Part shown: piece after piece, positions 33,476 through 43,306 of the stretch
How positions within the stretch are numbered: position 1 is the stretch's first letter
Layout of the letters: the number at the start of each line of letters is the position of its first letter
DNA from: Actinopolymorpha cephalotaxi
Lineage (GTDB): Bacteria > Actinomycetota > Actinomycetes > Propionibacteriales > Actinopolymorphaceae
Length of the DNA: 64,000 nucleotides
NCBI RefSeq assembly: GCF_013408535.1
Contig: NZ_JACBZA010000001.1
Coordinates: forward strand, 5,540,850-5,604,849
Reading direction: 5' to 3'
Program-made: the position numbers and the translations under genes
Notes under the pieces: model-generated
Seen by the model: the letters and a program-made list of their open reading frames with translations, nothing else
What the model was told of the DNA's origin: nothing
Databases searched by the model: none

Positions 33476-35311
33476 GTGAGTACCTCGTCATCCCCGATCC
33501 GCGACGTCCGCCATCTCGGCGACTTCACCGCCACCGCGCGGATGCTGACCATCGTCGCGATCGCTGTGCCCGTTGGACTTCTGTCGGCCGGCCTGGCCTG
33601 GGCACTGCTCCGGCTGATCGGACTGATCACCAACGCCGTCTTCTACCAGCGCCTCGCGACGTCGCTGGTCGCGCCCGGCAGCGGGTCGCATCCGGCCTGG
33701 CTGCTGCTGCTCGCCCCGGTGGCCGGCGGTCTGGTGATCGGACTGATGGCGAGGTACGGCTCGGAGAAGATCCGGGGCCACGGCATGCCGGAAGCCATCG
33801 AGGCGATCCTGATGGGCGGGAGCAAGGTCCAGCCCCGGGTCGCGTTCCTCAAGCCGGTCTCCGCCGCCGTGGCGATCGGCACCGGTGGCCCGTTCGGCGC
33901 CGAGGGGCCGATCATCATGACCGGCGGGGCGGCCGGGTCGATCGTCGCGCAGTTCCTCCACCTGACCGCGGACGAGCGAAAGACGCTGCTGGTCGCCGGT
34001 GCGGCCGGCGGGATGGCAGCGACGTTCAACGCCCCGCTCGCCTCGATCCTGCTCGCCGCCGAACTGCTGCTCTTCGAGTTCCGGCCGCGCAGCCTGGTGC
34101 CGGTCACCGCCTCGGTCGCCGTGGCCACGGTGGCCCGGGGCGCCCTGCTCGGGCACGGCGCGATCTTCCTCAACACCGCACCCCTGCACCTGACCTGGTC
34201 CACCTACCCGCTGTGCGTGGTCTCCGGGGTCGTCTCCGCACTGCTCGCCGTGGTCGCGACGCTTCTGGTGTACGCGTCGGAGGACGCGTTCCGACGGCTG
34301 CCGATCCACTGGATGTGGTGGCCCGCCATCGGCGGACTGGTGATCGGCATCGGCGGGCTGATCCAGCCCCGGGCACTCGGCGTGGGCTACGACGTCATCG
34401 ACGCCGAGCTCACCGGCCACATCGCGCTCGGCGCGGTCGCCGGGATCCTCGTCGTCAAGACGCTGATCTGGTCCCTGTCCCTCGGTTCGGGCACCTCCGG
34501 CGGCGTACTGGCGCCGATGTTCATGATCGGAGGAGCGCTCGGCGCCCTGGAAGCCCACGTGTTCCCCAGTGTGGGTGTCGGATTCTGGGCGCTGATCGCC
34601 CTCGCCGGCGTACTCGGCGGTGTCATGCGCTCACCGCTGACCGGTGTGGTGTTCGCTCTCGAGCTCACGCACCGGTTCGACGCCCTGCTGCCCCTGGTCG
34701 TGGCCGCCACCTCCGCGTACGCCATCTCCGTGCTGCTGCTGAAGCGGTCGGTGCTCACCGAGAAGATCGCCCGCCGCGGCTACCACCTCAGTCGCGAGTA
34801 CGACGTCGACCCGCTGGAGATCATGTTCGTCAGCGAGGTGATGACCACCCGGCTGGTGGAGTTCGACCATGACCTCGACGCGGGTACGGCTTACCGGGCG
34901 CTCGCCAACCCCGACGACGAGTACGCCGCCTGGAAGCAGCAGCTCTATCCCGTGGTCGGCCCCGACGGACAGCTCGGGGTGGTCACCCGCGGCGCGCTCT
35001 TCCACGCGCAGGACACGTCGCCGGCCACGCCGGTGGGATCGCTGGTCGTCCGCTCACCGGTCACCACCGACGCAGACCAGACCCTCCGGCACGCGGCCGA
35101 ACTGATGGCGGCGCACGACGTCACGACCCTGCCGGTGTTCGACCCGCAGGGCGCCGACACGCTGGCCGGGATCGTGACGCTGCCGCAGTTGCTCGGCGGC
35201 CGGGTCCGCGACCAGCAGGAGGCCCGGGAACGCGAGCGCGTCCTCCAGGTCCGCCTCATCGGCCGTACGTCACCCGGCCGGATCTCCGAGCGCGCGTCCG
35301 CACGTTCGTGA
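33476..35311 (+). CDS. ClC-family chloride channel/antiporter with C-terminal CBS domains
   Basis: The 611-aa membrane protein has the ClC signature regions: GHGMPEAIEAIL, GPFGAEGPIIMTGGAAGS containing the gating glutamate, and GSGTSGGVLAPMFMIGGALG. About ten hydrophobic helices precede a cytoplasmic region from residue 450 onward with two CBS-like domains (VMTTRLVEFDHDLDAGT and VRSPVTTDADQTLRHAAELM, VTTLPVFDP). CBS domains usually bind adenine nucleotides and tune transport. H+/Cl- exchange is the expected activity. The chosen GTG agrees with the promoter spacing; the frame is also open for 19 codons upstream, into the MarR gene. Confidence 0.9.
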   Translation: MSTSSSPIRDVRHLGDFTATARMLTIVAIAVPVGLLSAGLAWALLRLIGLITNAVFYQRLATSLVAPGSGSHPAWLLLLAPVAGGLVIGLMARYGSEKIRGHGMPEAIEAILMGGSKVQPRVAFLKPVSAAVAIGTGGPFGAEGPIIMTGGAAGSIVAQFLHLTADERKTLLVAGAAGGMAATFNAPLASILLAAELLLFEFRPRSLVPVTASVAVATVARGALLGHGAIFLNTAPLHLTWSTYPLCVVSGVVSALLAVVATLLVYASEDAFRRLPIHWMWWPAIGGLVIGIGGLIQPRALGVGYDVIDAELTGHIALGAVAGILVVKTLIWSLSLGSGTSGGVLAPMFMIGGALGALEAHVFPSVGVGFWALIALAGVLGGVMRSPLTGVVFALELTHRFDALLPLVVAATSAYAISVLLLKRSVLTEKIARRGYHLSREYDVDPLEIMFVSEVMTTRLVEFDHDLDAGTAYRALANPDDEYAAWKQQLYPVVGPDGQLGVVTRGALFHAQDTSPATPVGSLVVRSPVTTDADQTLRHAAELMAAHDVTTLPVFDPQGADTLAGIVTLPQLLGGRVRDQQEARERERVLQVRLIGRTSPGRISERASARS

Positions 35312-35357
35312 CCGCGGCGGCTCCCGCGGGCCCCGAGGACCCGCGGGAGCCGGTAGC

Positions 35358-36761
35358 TCAGCCGAGGCGTGCGTCCAGTGCGGTGCCGTACCCGTCGCCG
35401 GCCTCGGGACTTCCGGTGACCTGTTTCCAGATCGCCGCGCCGTTGCTCACGACCACGACGGCACCGGCGCCGGCGTCCTCGCCCGGCGCACCGACCAGGA
35501 TGCGCGGGGTCCAGTTCCCGCCGGCTCCGTTGCCCGCGACCAGGCTGGAGCCGAACCGGTCACCGGCCTCCTCGATCCCGGCCGTGCTCGCCTGGGTCAG
35601 CGACCTGCCACCGCCCCAGATCTCGTTCACCATGCCGGCGTCGCGGATCGTGCCGAGGTCCTCCCCCGGCGCCCCGACGAGCACCACGTCGGCGTCGGAC
35701 TGCTCGCTCGGCGGGTAGGACGCGAGGGCCGCGCCGAACCGGTCGCCCGCCTCGGCCGTGCCCGCGACCGGTCCGCCGGGTCCGGTGGAGTTCTGCGTGT
35801 ACGCCGGACCCGGCTCGGCCGGAACGCCGTCCTCGTTGGTGTCGCCGAACGTGTTGACCATGCCGGCGTCGGTCAGGCTGCCGGCGTCCTCACCGGGTAC
35901 GCCGATCCACAGGCCGCTCGGCGCGCCGTAGGCGAGCGCACTGCCGAAGCCGTCGCCCGCCTCGGCCGTACCCGGCATGCCAGGAGTGTTCTGGCTGATT
36001 CGGGTGTACGCCGCGACTCGCGGGTCGGTGCGTACGTAGACGGCGCCGGCTCCCTTCGCACCGTCGACCGTCCGGCCCGGTGCGGCCAGCGCTCCTGCCC
36101 CCTGGACCGCGGCGCCGAGCCGGTCGCCGGCCTGCGCGGAGCTGCCGAGTTCGGGTGAGTTCTCGGTGAGCAGGGTGCCGGTCACGGTCGGGTCGGCAGA
36201 CTGGGTGAGGGACAGGAGCGCGACCGCCCCCGCGTCCGCCGCGCCGCCGACGTCCCAGCGGGGTGCGCCGACGGTCAGGCTGCGCGGAACCGAACTCGAC
36301 CCCGCAGACCACGACAGCGCGGAGCCGAACGCCGCACCGGCCTGGGCCTGGCCGGGAACCCCGCCGCTGCCCTGGGTCAGGACCTTCCACGGGCGCAGTC
36401 CGGTCGACGAGCCGTGGAACAGGTAGACGGCTCCGGCGTCCGCGGCGGTGCCGACGTCGCGACCGGGGGCGCCCACCACGAGGTCGGAGACGGAGTCCCC
36501 GTCGACGTCGAGCTCGGTGACGGCCGTACCGAAACGGTCGCCGGCGTGGTAGCCGGAGGGGTACAGGATCTGGTGGCGGCCGTCGGCGTACCGCACCTCG
36601 ACCGCGCCGGCATCCGGCTGTGTGCCCAGATCCTCACCGGGAATGCCGATCGCGGTGATCGGCGGGGTCGTCGGGGCGGCGAGCGCCGGAGCGGCGGTCG
36701 CGACGCCTGTGAGACCGGCAGTGAGCGCGGCGGTGAGAGCGACGACCGGGATCGTTCGCAT
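35358..36761 (-). CDS. Secreted FG-GAP/integrin-alpha-like repeat protein
   Basis: The 467-aa precursor has a signal peptide (VVALTAALTAGLTGVATAAP, cut near ALA). The mature protein is a series of FG-GAP repeats, each with a calcium-binding-like DxDxDxxxD loop or its remnant and a VGAPGEDxG turn; examples are ELDVDGDSVSDLVVGAPGRD, IGVPGEDAGSLTDAG and VGAPGEDLGTIRDAG. A seven-bladed propeller is expected. Similar exported proteins in actinobacteria have no known enzymatic role. GAGGAG is seven bases before the ATG. It is convergent with the ClC gene, 46 bp away. Confidence 0.87.
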   Translation of the reverse strand: MRTIPVVALTAALTAGLTGVATAAPALAAPTTPPITAIGIPGEDLGTQPDAGAVEVRYADGRHQILYPSGYHAGDRFGTAVTELDVDGDSVSDLVVGAPGRDVGTAADAGAVYLFHGSSTGLRPWKVLTQGSGGVPGQAQAGAAFGSALSWSAGSSSVPRSLTVGAPRWDVGGAADAGAVALLSLTQSADPTVTGTLLTENSPELGSSAQAGDRLGAAVQGAGALAAPGRTVDGAKGAGAVYVRTDPRVAAYTRISQNTPGMPGTAEAGDGFGSALAYGAPSGLWIGVPGEDAGSLTDAGMVNTFGDTNEDGVPAEPGPAYTQNSTGPGGPVAGTAEAGDRFGAALASYPPSEQSDADVVLVGAPGEDLGTIRDAGMVNEIWGGGRSLTQASTAGIEEAGDRFGSSLVAGNGAGGNWTPRILVGAPGEDAGAGAVVVVSNGAAIWKQVTGSPEAGDGYGTALDARLG

Positions 36762-36953
36762 ACATGGACTCCTCGGGTAGTCGTCCGCCTTCCACGGAAC
36801 CGAGGTGAGCGGCGGGCGGTGGCTGCTGCGGTGTCGGGCGACTGAACGACTCGCGGCGTCAACGAAAGGTTGCCGATGTTCGCGTCAAGATCGTTTCAAG
36901 TCCGGCGGCACCCTGCGGCAGCGCACGGAGAGGCTCGGCCGGCACGCTTCGGC

Positions 36954-37778
36954 TCAGTCGCCGGACGCGAGGTAGCGCTCGACGTCGCACATGACCAAGG
37001 CCCCCACGTCGGCGAGCAGAGTTCGGACGGCCGCGCGGCTGGGCGGGACGTACCGAGGATCCGCGTGGCGGTCCGGGCCGACCCACGCGAGCGCACGAGA
37101 AACCTGAACGGCGTACGCGGGATGATGCCGGCCGAGCATGGCTGCCCCGGCGGCACGCGCCGTGGTCCAGGTGCGATCGGGGATGGAATACACCACGGCG
37201 GCCGCCATCAGGAGGCGCCGGGCGACCAGTATCGCGACCGTCTCCACCTCGGCGGGCGTGGCTGCCGCGTCCAGTCGTTCGGTGAACTGCCTGATCCTCG
37301 GAGCAAGCTCTCCGACGAACTCGCGGGCGATCGCCTTGTCCGGCCGGCATCGCGGGAGACCCGGGCGCAGGTCGGTGCCGGCGACACCGACGCAGTAGTG
37401 CTTCAGGAAGCAGCGCTCCGCCCGGCCTGCGTCGTTGTCGGCGACCAGATCGTCAAGCAGGCCAGGGGATATGCCCACCTCTCGTACGACGGAACGATGC
37501 CGGGCCGACAGCTCCGCGCCGAGCCGGCGACACGTCTCGACCGCGCCCGCATCAGTGACGATCGCCGACAGGTCGAGGTCCGAGGAGGGCGGAACGGCCT
37601 GACCGGTGGCAACGCTCCCATAGAGGTAGAGGCCGTGCAGGTGCGAACCCAGCGCGGTCTCGGCGGTCGTTCGAACGTCGGCCAGCACGGCGTCGTACGG
37701 TCCGCGGACGTTGACGAGGTCCGCACCGGTGACGATGAACCCGTCCGCGTCGAGCCCCTCCGCCGGATCCGCCGGCAT
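36954..37778 (-). CDS. Aminoglycoside nucleotidyltransferase-like protein (AadA-type fold)
   Basis: A 274-aa protein with an N-terminal nucleotidyltransferase domain: LYGSVATGQAVPPSSDLDLS is the G-S-x(10-13)-D-x-D motif that binds NTP and metal. The helical C-terminal half (PRYVPPSRAAVRTLLADVGA) matches the DUF4111/AadA C-terminal region. AadA enzymes adenylylate streptomycin and spectinomycin, but many chromosomal homologues do not confer resistance, so activity is unproven. The start lies two bases after the stop of the upstream TetR gene (TGA-GG-ATG), so it is in an operon with that regulator. Confidence 0.82.
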   Translation of the reverse strand: MPADPAEGLDADGFIVTGADLVNVRGPYDAVLADVRTTAETALGSHLHGLYLYGSVATGQAVPPSSDLDLSAIVTDAGAVETCRRLGAELSARHRSVVREVGISPGLLDDLVADNDAGRAERCFLKHYCVGVAGTDLRPGLPRCRPDKAIAREFVGELAPRIRQFTERLDAAATPAEVETVAILVARRLLMAAAVVYSIPDRTWTTARAAGAAMLGRHHPAYAVQVSRALAWVGPDRHADPRYVPPSRAAVRTLLADVGALVMCDVERYLASGD

Positions 37779-37780
37779 CC

Positions 37781-38332
37781 TCAGGAACCCCTTGTTTTCC
37801 TGGACTTTCGCCCTGAGGTGGCCTGGGCGAGCAGCCCGTCGACGAACGCCTCGAGCGCCTGGCGGTAGATGTCCCGCACGGCGAGCTCCGGCCAGCGGTC
37901 ACCGATATCGGCCAGGCGTGGCATCCGGGCGGCGTCGATGCCGCCGAAGAAGGTGCCGCCGCCGGTGGATCCGCCGTTCTGGGGCCGGCCCGACGAGTGG
38001 GCGCGGACGAGGATCTCGCCGACGGTGTAGCACCAGACACTGCGGATGGCCGCGGCCGCGGTGACGATGCGATCGCGCGGCTCGCTCGGCAGAGCCGGGT
38101 GCAGGGTCTGGTCGGAGTGGCCGTCGAGCAGCTGGATCAGCAGGTCCTCGCGGTCGCGTACATGGTGGTACAGCGTGGTCGGCCCGATGCCGAGTTCGGC
38201 GGCCAGGCGCCGGACGGTCGGCTTCTCCCACCCGTCCCGGTCGATGATCCGACGGGCCGCCGCCAGGATCTGCGGACGGGAGGTCACTGCCGGCCGGCCG
38301 GTGCGGCCGCTCGATGAGGTCTGTCGAGGCAC
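37781..38332 (-). CDS. TetR-family transcriptional regulator
   Basis: The 183-aa protein has a TetR N-terminal domain (RPQILAAARRIIDRDGWEKP, TVRRLAAELGIGPTTLYHHV) and a ligand domain of the TetR_C type. GTG 38332 is the preferred start because it leaves about 20 residues before the first helix; the ribosome site is weak. The next gene in the same direction, the AadA-like nucleotidyltransferase, begins two bases after this stop, so the regulator and enzyme are co-transcribed. I see no clear palindrome in the 190 bp upstream. Confidence 0.87.
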   Translation of the reverse strand: MPRQTSSSGRTGRPAVTSRPQILAAARRIIDRDGWEKPTVRRLAAELGIGPTTLYHHVRDREDLLIQLLDGHSDQTLHPALPSEPRDRIVTAAAAIRSVWCYTVGEILVRAHSSGRPQNGGSTGGGTFFGGIDAARMPRLADIGDRWPELAVRDIYRQALEAFVDGLLAQATSGRKSRKTRGS

Positions 38333-38523
38333 CGTCCCATCATGACTGCCGGCCACCCCGGGACACCGAAGCGGTGTGACTTCTTCCGCAATCCGGTCGA
38401 CAGCCTGCACTGCCCCGACGTCGGTGTGCCCCACCATCGGACTTCGAGAAGGTCGCGGCCGGCTGTCCGGTGTTCCGGATTCGGCCGGACCGCCCGGCAT
38501 GACCGTGGGGTTCGGGGCGGCCG

Positions 38524-39342
38524 TCAGCTCCGGGCACGGTACGAGCGATCTCGTACGTCGGTGATCCCCGCGAGGTAGTCCGCGAAGGTGACCTTCCCGG
38601 CCGCCTGGTCCGGGGCCAGGTGCGCACCGGCCCGGTAGGCGCCGAAGGTCCGGCCCGGAAGCCGGATCGGAAGGATGCGCCGCCGTTGGCCGCTCGCCTC
38701 GAGGAACATAGCTGCGAACTCACCCGCGTGCCGCACCTCGGGTCCGGCGAAGTCGGGTGCACGGCCCACCGGGCGGGCGATCGCGAGCGACGCGAGCCGG
38801 CCGGCCACCTCGCCCGCGTCGACGGGCTGGAAGTCGAAGCCGGGCACCGCCATCACGCCCGGTACCGTCGCCGCCGCGGCGAACACCGCGCGCAGCAGGT
38901 CGTGAAACTGCGTGGCCCGCAGGACGGTGTACGGCAGACCCGACTGCTGAACGAGCTGCTCGGCCGCCAACTTCCCTTTGTAGTAAGGAAGTGGGATGCG
39001 GTCGACACCGACGATCGAGGTGTACAGCAGGTGGGGCGGCCCATCGCGGCCGGCCGCGCCGGCCGGGCCGACCGCGCTGACCAGCGTGCGTACGAGGTGG
39101 AGCTCCGCCTGCCGGCCGAACGCGGTCGCACAGTGCACGACGGCATCCACCCCGGCGACGGCCTCCGCCACGCCCGCACCTGACCGCAGGTCCGCGGTCG
39201 CCCAGGCGTACGGCGAGTGGTCCCCGGCGGGCCGTGCGCGGCGGCTCATCACCCGCACCTGCGCACCCGCGTCGAGCAGCCGCCGGACCACCTGCCTGCC
39301 GAGCAGGCCGGTGCCACCGGTGACCAGAATCTGTTGGGGCAC
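38524..39342 (-). CDS. NmrA/SDR-like NAD(P)-binding protein
   Basis: A 272-aa atypical SDR. The Rossmann motif is LVTGGTGLLGRQVVRRLLDA near the N-terminus, and VHCATAFGRQAELHLVRTLV and YYKGKLAAEQLVQQSGLPYT follow, with YYKGK as the YxxxK-like pair. It resembles the NmrA/'NAD(P)H-binding' group of epimerase-like proteins, some of which are redox sensors rather than enzymes. The GTG start at 39342 is supported by GGGAG seven bases upstream within a purine-rich stretch. It is divergent from the GNAT gene, with 92 bp between starts. Confidence 0.85.
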   Translation of the reverse strand: MPQQILVTGGTGLLGRQVVRRLLDAGAQVRVMSRRARPAGDHSPYAWATADLRSGAGVAEAVAGVDAVVHCATAFGRQAELHLVRTLVSAVGPAGAAGRDGPPHLLYTSIVGVDRIPLPYYKGKLAAEQLVQQSGLPYTVLRATQFHDLLRAVFAAAATVPGVMAVPGFDFQPVDAGEVAGRLASLAIARPVGRAPDFAGPEVRHAGEFAAMFLEASGQRRRILPIRLPGRTFGAYRAGAHLAPDQAAGKVTFADYLAGITDVRDRSYRARS

Positions 39343-39434
39343 GGGCTTCTCCCTCCGCTCCTCCCCCTGCATCCTTGTCCCTACGAGCCGCGACGGCAAC
39401 GAGGACTGCCCTGAGTACGCCGAGGAGGTCACGG

Positions 39435-40420
<986 letters not shown>

Positions 40421-40467
40421 GACCGACCGACCGACCGACGTAGCCGATCCACCGGGAGGTGGTACTC

Positions 40468-41826
40468 ATGAACCTGATCGAGACGATCGAGACGTCCAGC
40501 CTGGGCGACCGCAGCTATCTGGCCACCGACGGCGAGGTCGCGGTGGTGGTCGACCCGCAGCGCGACATCGACCGGGTGCTCGCGCTGGTCGAGCGGCACG
40601 GCGTACGCGTCACGCACGTGCTGGAGACCCACGTCCACAACGACTACGTGACCGGTGGCCTGGAGCTCGCCCGCAGGCTCGGCGCCGCCTACGTGCTGTC
40701 CGCCGACGACGAGGTCGCCTACGAGCGGCAGCCGGTCGCCGACGGAGACGTGCTCACCACCGGCGGGCTCAGGATCCGGGTGCTGCACACCCCCGGCCAC
40801 ACCCACCACCACCTGAGCTACGTGCTCGAGGACGGCGACGGCAACCCCGAGGCGGTGTTCACCGGAGGGTCCCTGCTGTACGGCACCACGGGGCGCACGG
40901 ACCTGGTGGGCCCGGAGTTCACCAAGGAACTCACCCACGCGCAGTACGCCTCCGCCCGCCGACTGGCCGAGCTGCTTCCGCCACCGACGAAGGTCTTTCC
41001 CACCCACGGTTTCGGCAGCTTCTGTTCGGCCTCGCAGTCCCAGGCGGACGAGTCGAGCATCGCGCACGAGAGCAACGTCAACCCTGCCTTGACACTGGCC
41101 GAGCAGGAGTTCGTCGACGACCTGATCGCCGGGCTGGACGCGTTCCCCACCTACTACGCGCGGATGGCGCCGATCAACCGCCAGGGACCCGCACCCGTCG
41201 ACCTCTCACTGCCCGAGCGGGTCGACGGGGCGGAGCTGCGGCGCCGGATCGAGGCGGGCGAGTGGGTGGTCGACCTGCGTGACCGCACGGCTTTCGCCGC
41301 CGGACACCTGACCGGCTCGCTCGGTTTCGAGTTGTCCACCAACTTCGTCACCTACCTCGGCTGGCTCTACCAGTGGGGCACCCCACTGACCCTGGTCGGA
41401 GACTCCGAGGACCAGATCGCCGACGCCCGCCGCGAACTCGTCCGCATCGGTGTCGACGCCCTGGCCGGCATGGCGGTCGGCGACATCGCCGCGCTCGCCG
41501 ACGGACAGGAGCTGCGTTCCTACCCCGTCTCCGACTTTGCCGGACTTGCCCGCGAACGCGCAGATCGCGCCGTTCACGTCCTGGACGCCCGCCGCAACGA
41601 CGAACGGCGGGCGGGCGGCGTGACCGGCTCCCAGCACATCCCGCTGCACGAGTTGGGTGACCGCCTGGACGAGGTGCCCGGCGGCGAGGTCTGGGTGTAC
41701 TGCGGCTCCGGTTACCGCGCGTCCATCGCGGCATCGGTTCTCGACCGGCCGGGCCGTCAGGTCGTGCTCATCAACGACAGTTACGCTTCGGCCCGCAAAG
41801 CCGGGCTTGACACCGAAACCCCGTGA
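40468..41826 (+). CDS. Persulfide dioxygenase-rhodanese fusion (CstB-like)
   Basis: The 452-aa protein has an N-terminal metallo-beta-lactamase-fold domain with THVHNDYVTGG and HTPGHTHHH, giving the His/His/Asp iron site of ETHE1-type persulfide dioxygenases; the second HxH-D-H histidine is tyrosine. A first rhodanese-like domain (VVDLRDRTAFAAGHLTGSLG) lacks its cysteine. The second ends in the active loop VYCGSGYRAS. Such fusions convert low-molecular-weight persulfides to sulfite and thiosulfate. ATG 40468 is preceded by GGGAGG. It is 47 bp after cstR and nine bases before the next start, in one operon. Confidence 0.88.
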   Translation: MNLIETIETSSLGDRSYLATDGEVAVVVDPQRDIDRVLALVERHGVRVTHVLETHVHNDYVTGGLELARRLGAAYVLSADDEVAYERQPVADGDVLTTGGLRIRVLHTPGHTHHHLSYVLEDGDGNPEAVFTGGSLLYGTTGRTDLVGPEFTKELTHAQYASARRLAELLPPPTKVFPTHGFGSFCSASQSQADESSIAHESNVNPALTLAEQEFVDDLIAGLDAFPTYYARMAPINRQGPAPVDLSLPERVDGAELRRRIEAGEWVVDLRDRTAFAAGHLTGSLGFELSTNFVTYLGWLYQWGTPLTLVGDSEDQIADARRELVRIGVDALAGMAVGDIAALADGQELRSYPVSDFAGLARERADRAVHVLDARRNDERRAGGVTGSQHIPLHELGDRLDEVPGGEVWVYCGSGYRASIAASVLDRPGRQVVLINDSYASARKAGLDTETP

Positions 41827-41834
41827 GGAACCCC

Positions 41835-42425
41835 ATGACCCAGGCAATCCATCAGGTCGACGCACCGACCGTCGCCGGCTGGCTGGCCGGCGCGGAACGT
41901 GGCGACGTGGTGACCGTCGTCGACGTCCGCACGCCCGCGGAGTTCGAGTCCGCCCACATCAGGGGCTCCTACAACGTGCCGCTGCGACTGCTCGACGAGC
42001 ACGCCGACCAGCTGCGTGATCGTCTCGGCCACCGGGTGGTGCTCGTGTGCCAGTCCGGCATCCGGGCCGACCAGGCCCGGAAACGCCTCGCCGCCGTCGG
42101 CATGGAGGGCCTGCACGTCCTGGACGGCGGCGTGCCCGCCTACGCCGCCGCCGGTGGGAACGTCGTGTACGGGCGCAGTCGGTGGTCGATCGAGCGGCAG
42201 GTACGCCTGGTCGCGGGCCTGCTGGTCCTCGTGGGCACGCTGACCAGCCTGGTGGTGCCGTGGATGCTCGCCGTCGCCGTGTTCGTCGGCGCCGGTCTGA
42301 CGTTCGCCGGGCTCACCGACAACTGCATGATGGGCCGCCTGCTGGCCCGCCTGCCGTACAACCGGGGCGAGGAGCCCAGCGCCGAGACGGTTCTGGGCCG
42401 GCTCCCGAAGCGCAAGGCGGCATGA
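41835..42425 (+). CDS. Membrane-anchored rhodanese (rhodanese + DUF2892)
   Basis: A 196-aa protein. Residues 1-115 are a rhodanese domain with the active loop VCQSGIRADQ. A short basic linker (RSRWSIERQVR) leads to a DUF2892-like hairpin of two membrane segments (LVAGLLVLVGTLTSLVVPWM and LAVAVFVGAGLTFAGL) followed by CMMGRLLARLPYN, a cysteine-bearing motif usual in this architecture. It would move sulfane sulfur at the membrane, handing it between the persulfide dioxygenase and the exporter. GAGGA precedes ATG 41835 by about five bases; a GTG at 41823 overlaps the previous stop but has a worse site. Confidence 0.87.
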   Translation: MTQAIHQVDAPTVAGWLAGAERGDVVTVVDVRTPAEFESAHIRGSYNVPLRLLDEHADQLRDRLGHRVVLVCQSGIRADQARKRLAAVGMEGLHVLDGGVPAYAAAGGNVVYGRSRWSIERQVRLVAGLLVLVGTLTSLVVPWMLAVAVFVGAGLTFAGLTDNCMMGRLLARLPYNRGEEPSAETVLGRLPKRKAA

Positions 42426-42459
42426 CGGCCCGGCCGTCCATCCCGGGGGTGCCGCCCCG

Positions 42460-43242
42460 ATGACCGCGGCACTCCTGCTCGGGTTGCTCATCGGCGTCCT
42501 GCTGGGCCTGCTGGGCGGCGGCGGTTCCATCCTCGCGGTGCCCGCTCTGGTCTACGGCGTGGGCATGCCGTTGCGTACCGCGATTCCCACGTCGCTGGTC
42601 GTCGTCGGCATCTCGGCCCTGACCGGTCTCGTCCCACGTCTGCGGACCGGGCAGATCCAGTGGCGGATCGCCGCGGTGTTCGGGCTGTCCGGCGCGGCAG
42701 CGGCCTTCGGCGGCGCCGCTGTCAACCGGAGCTTGCCTCCGTGGGTCGTGCTCGCGGGTTTCGCCGTCCTGATGGTGGCCGCCGGCCTGCGCATGCTGCG
42801 CGAACCCTCCGAGGAGGGCGGGGCCTGCGCGCTGCCGGGTGGCGGTGTCCACTGGCAGACCTGCCTGCCCAAGGCGATCGCCACCGGAGCCGTCGTCGGC
42901 TTCCTGACCGGGCTGTTCGGCGTCGGCGGCGGGTTCCTCATCGTCCCCGCACTCGTACTCCTCCTCGGCCTGCCGATGACGGCCGCCGTCGGCACCTCAC
43001 TCGTCATCGTCGCGGTCAACGCCGCGGCCGGGTTCGCCGCCTACGCCGGCCAGGTGACCCTCGACTGGGGACTCACCGCGGCGTTCGCCGGAAGCGCGAT
43101 CGTCGGCTCGCTCGTCGCGGGCCGTGCCGCCACCCGGTTGGACGCCGGCCGGATGCGCCGCTGGTTCGCCTACCTCGTCCTGGCCGTCGCGGTCCTCGTC
43201 GTCGTACTCCTCGTCGTCGACCCGGCCGCGATCGAGCACTGA
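42460..43242 (+). CDS. TauE/SafE-family sulfite exporter
   Basis: The 260-aa protein has about eight membrane segments in two halves, each starting with the glycine-rich family motif: [20 protein letters not shown] near residue 5 and [20 protein letters not shown] near residue 147. TauE/SafE proteins export small sulfonates or sulfite. Here, downstream of the persulfide dioxygenase, sulfite is the natural cargo. A short loop with two cysteines ([18 protein letters not shown]) lies between the halves. It is 34 bp after the rhodanese and the last gene of the operon. Confidence 0.9.
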   Translation: MTAALLLGLLIGVLLGLLGGGGSILAVPALVYGVGMPLRTAIPTSLVVVGISALTGLVPRLRTGQIQWRIAAVFGLSGAAAAFGGAAVNRSLPPWVVLAGFAVLMVAAGLRMLREPSEEGGACALPGGGVHWQTCLPKAIATGAVVGFLTGLFGVGGGFLIVPALVLLLGLPMTAAVGTSLVIVAVNAAAGFAAYAGQVTLDWGLTAAFAGSAIVGSLVAGRAATRLDAGRMRRWFAYLVLAVAVLVVVLLVVDPAAIEH

Positions 43243-43306
43243 CCCTCCCGCACGTCGGCCCGGCGGGCGCGGTTGCCCGGAGACGGGCGAGGTATAACGC
43301 ATAGCT

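Noticed and set aside
40421-40439. Tetranucleotide run GACC between cstR and the persulfide dioxygenase gene
   Set aside because: Only about four and a half copies and located between genes with a good ribosome site after it; too short to claim phase variation.
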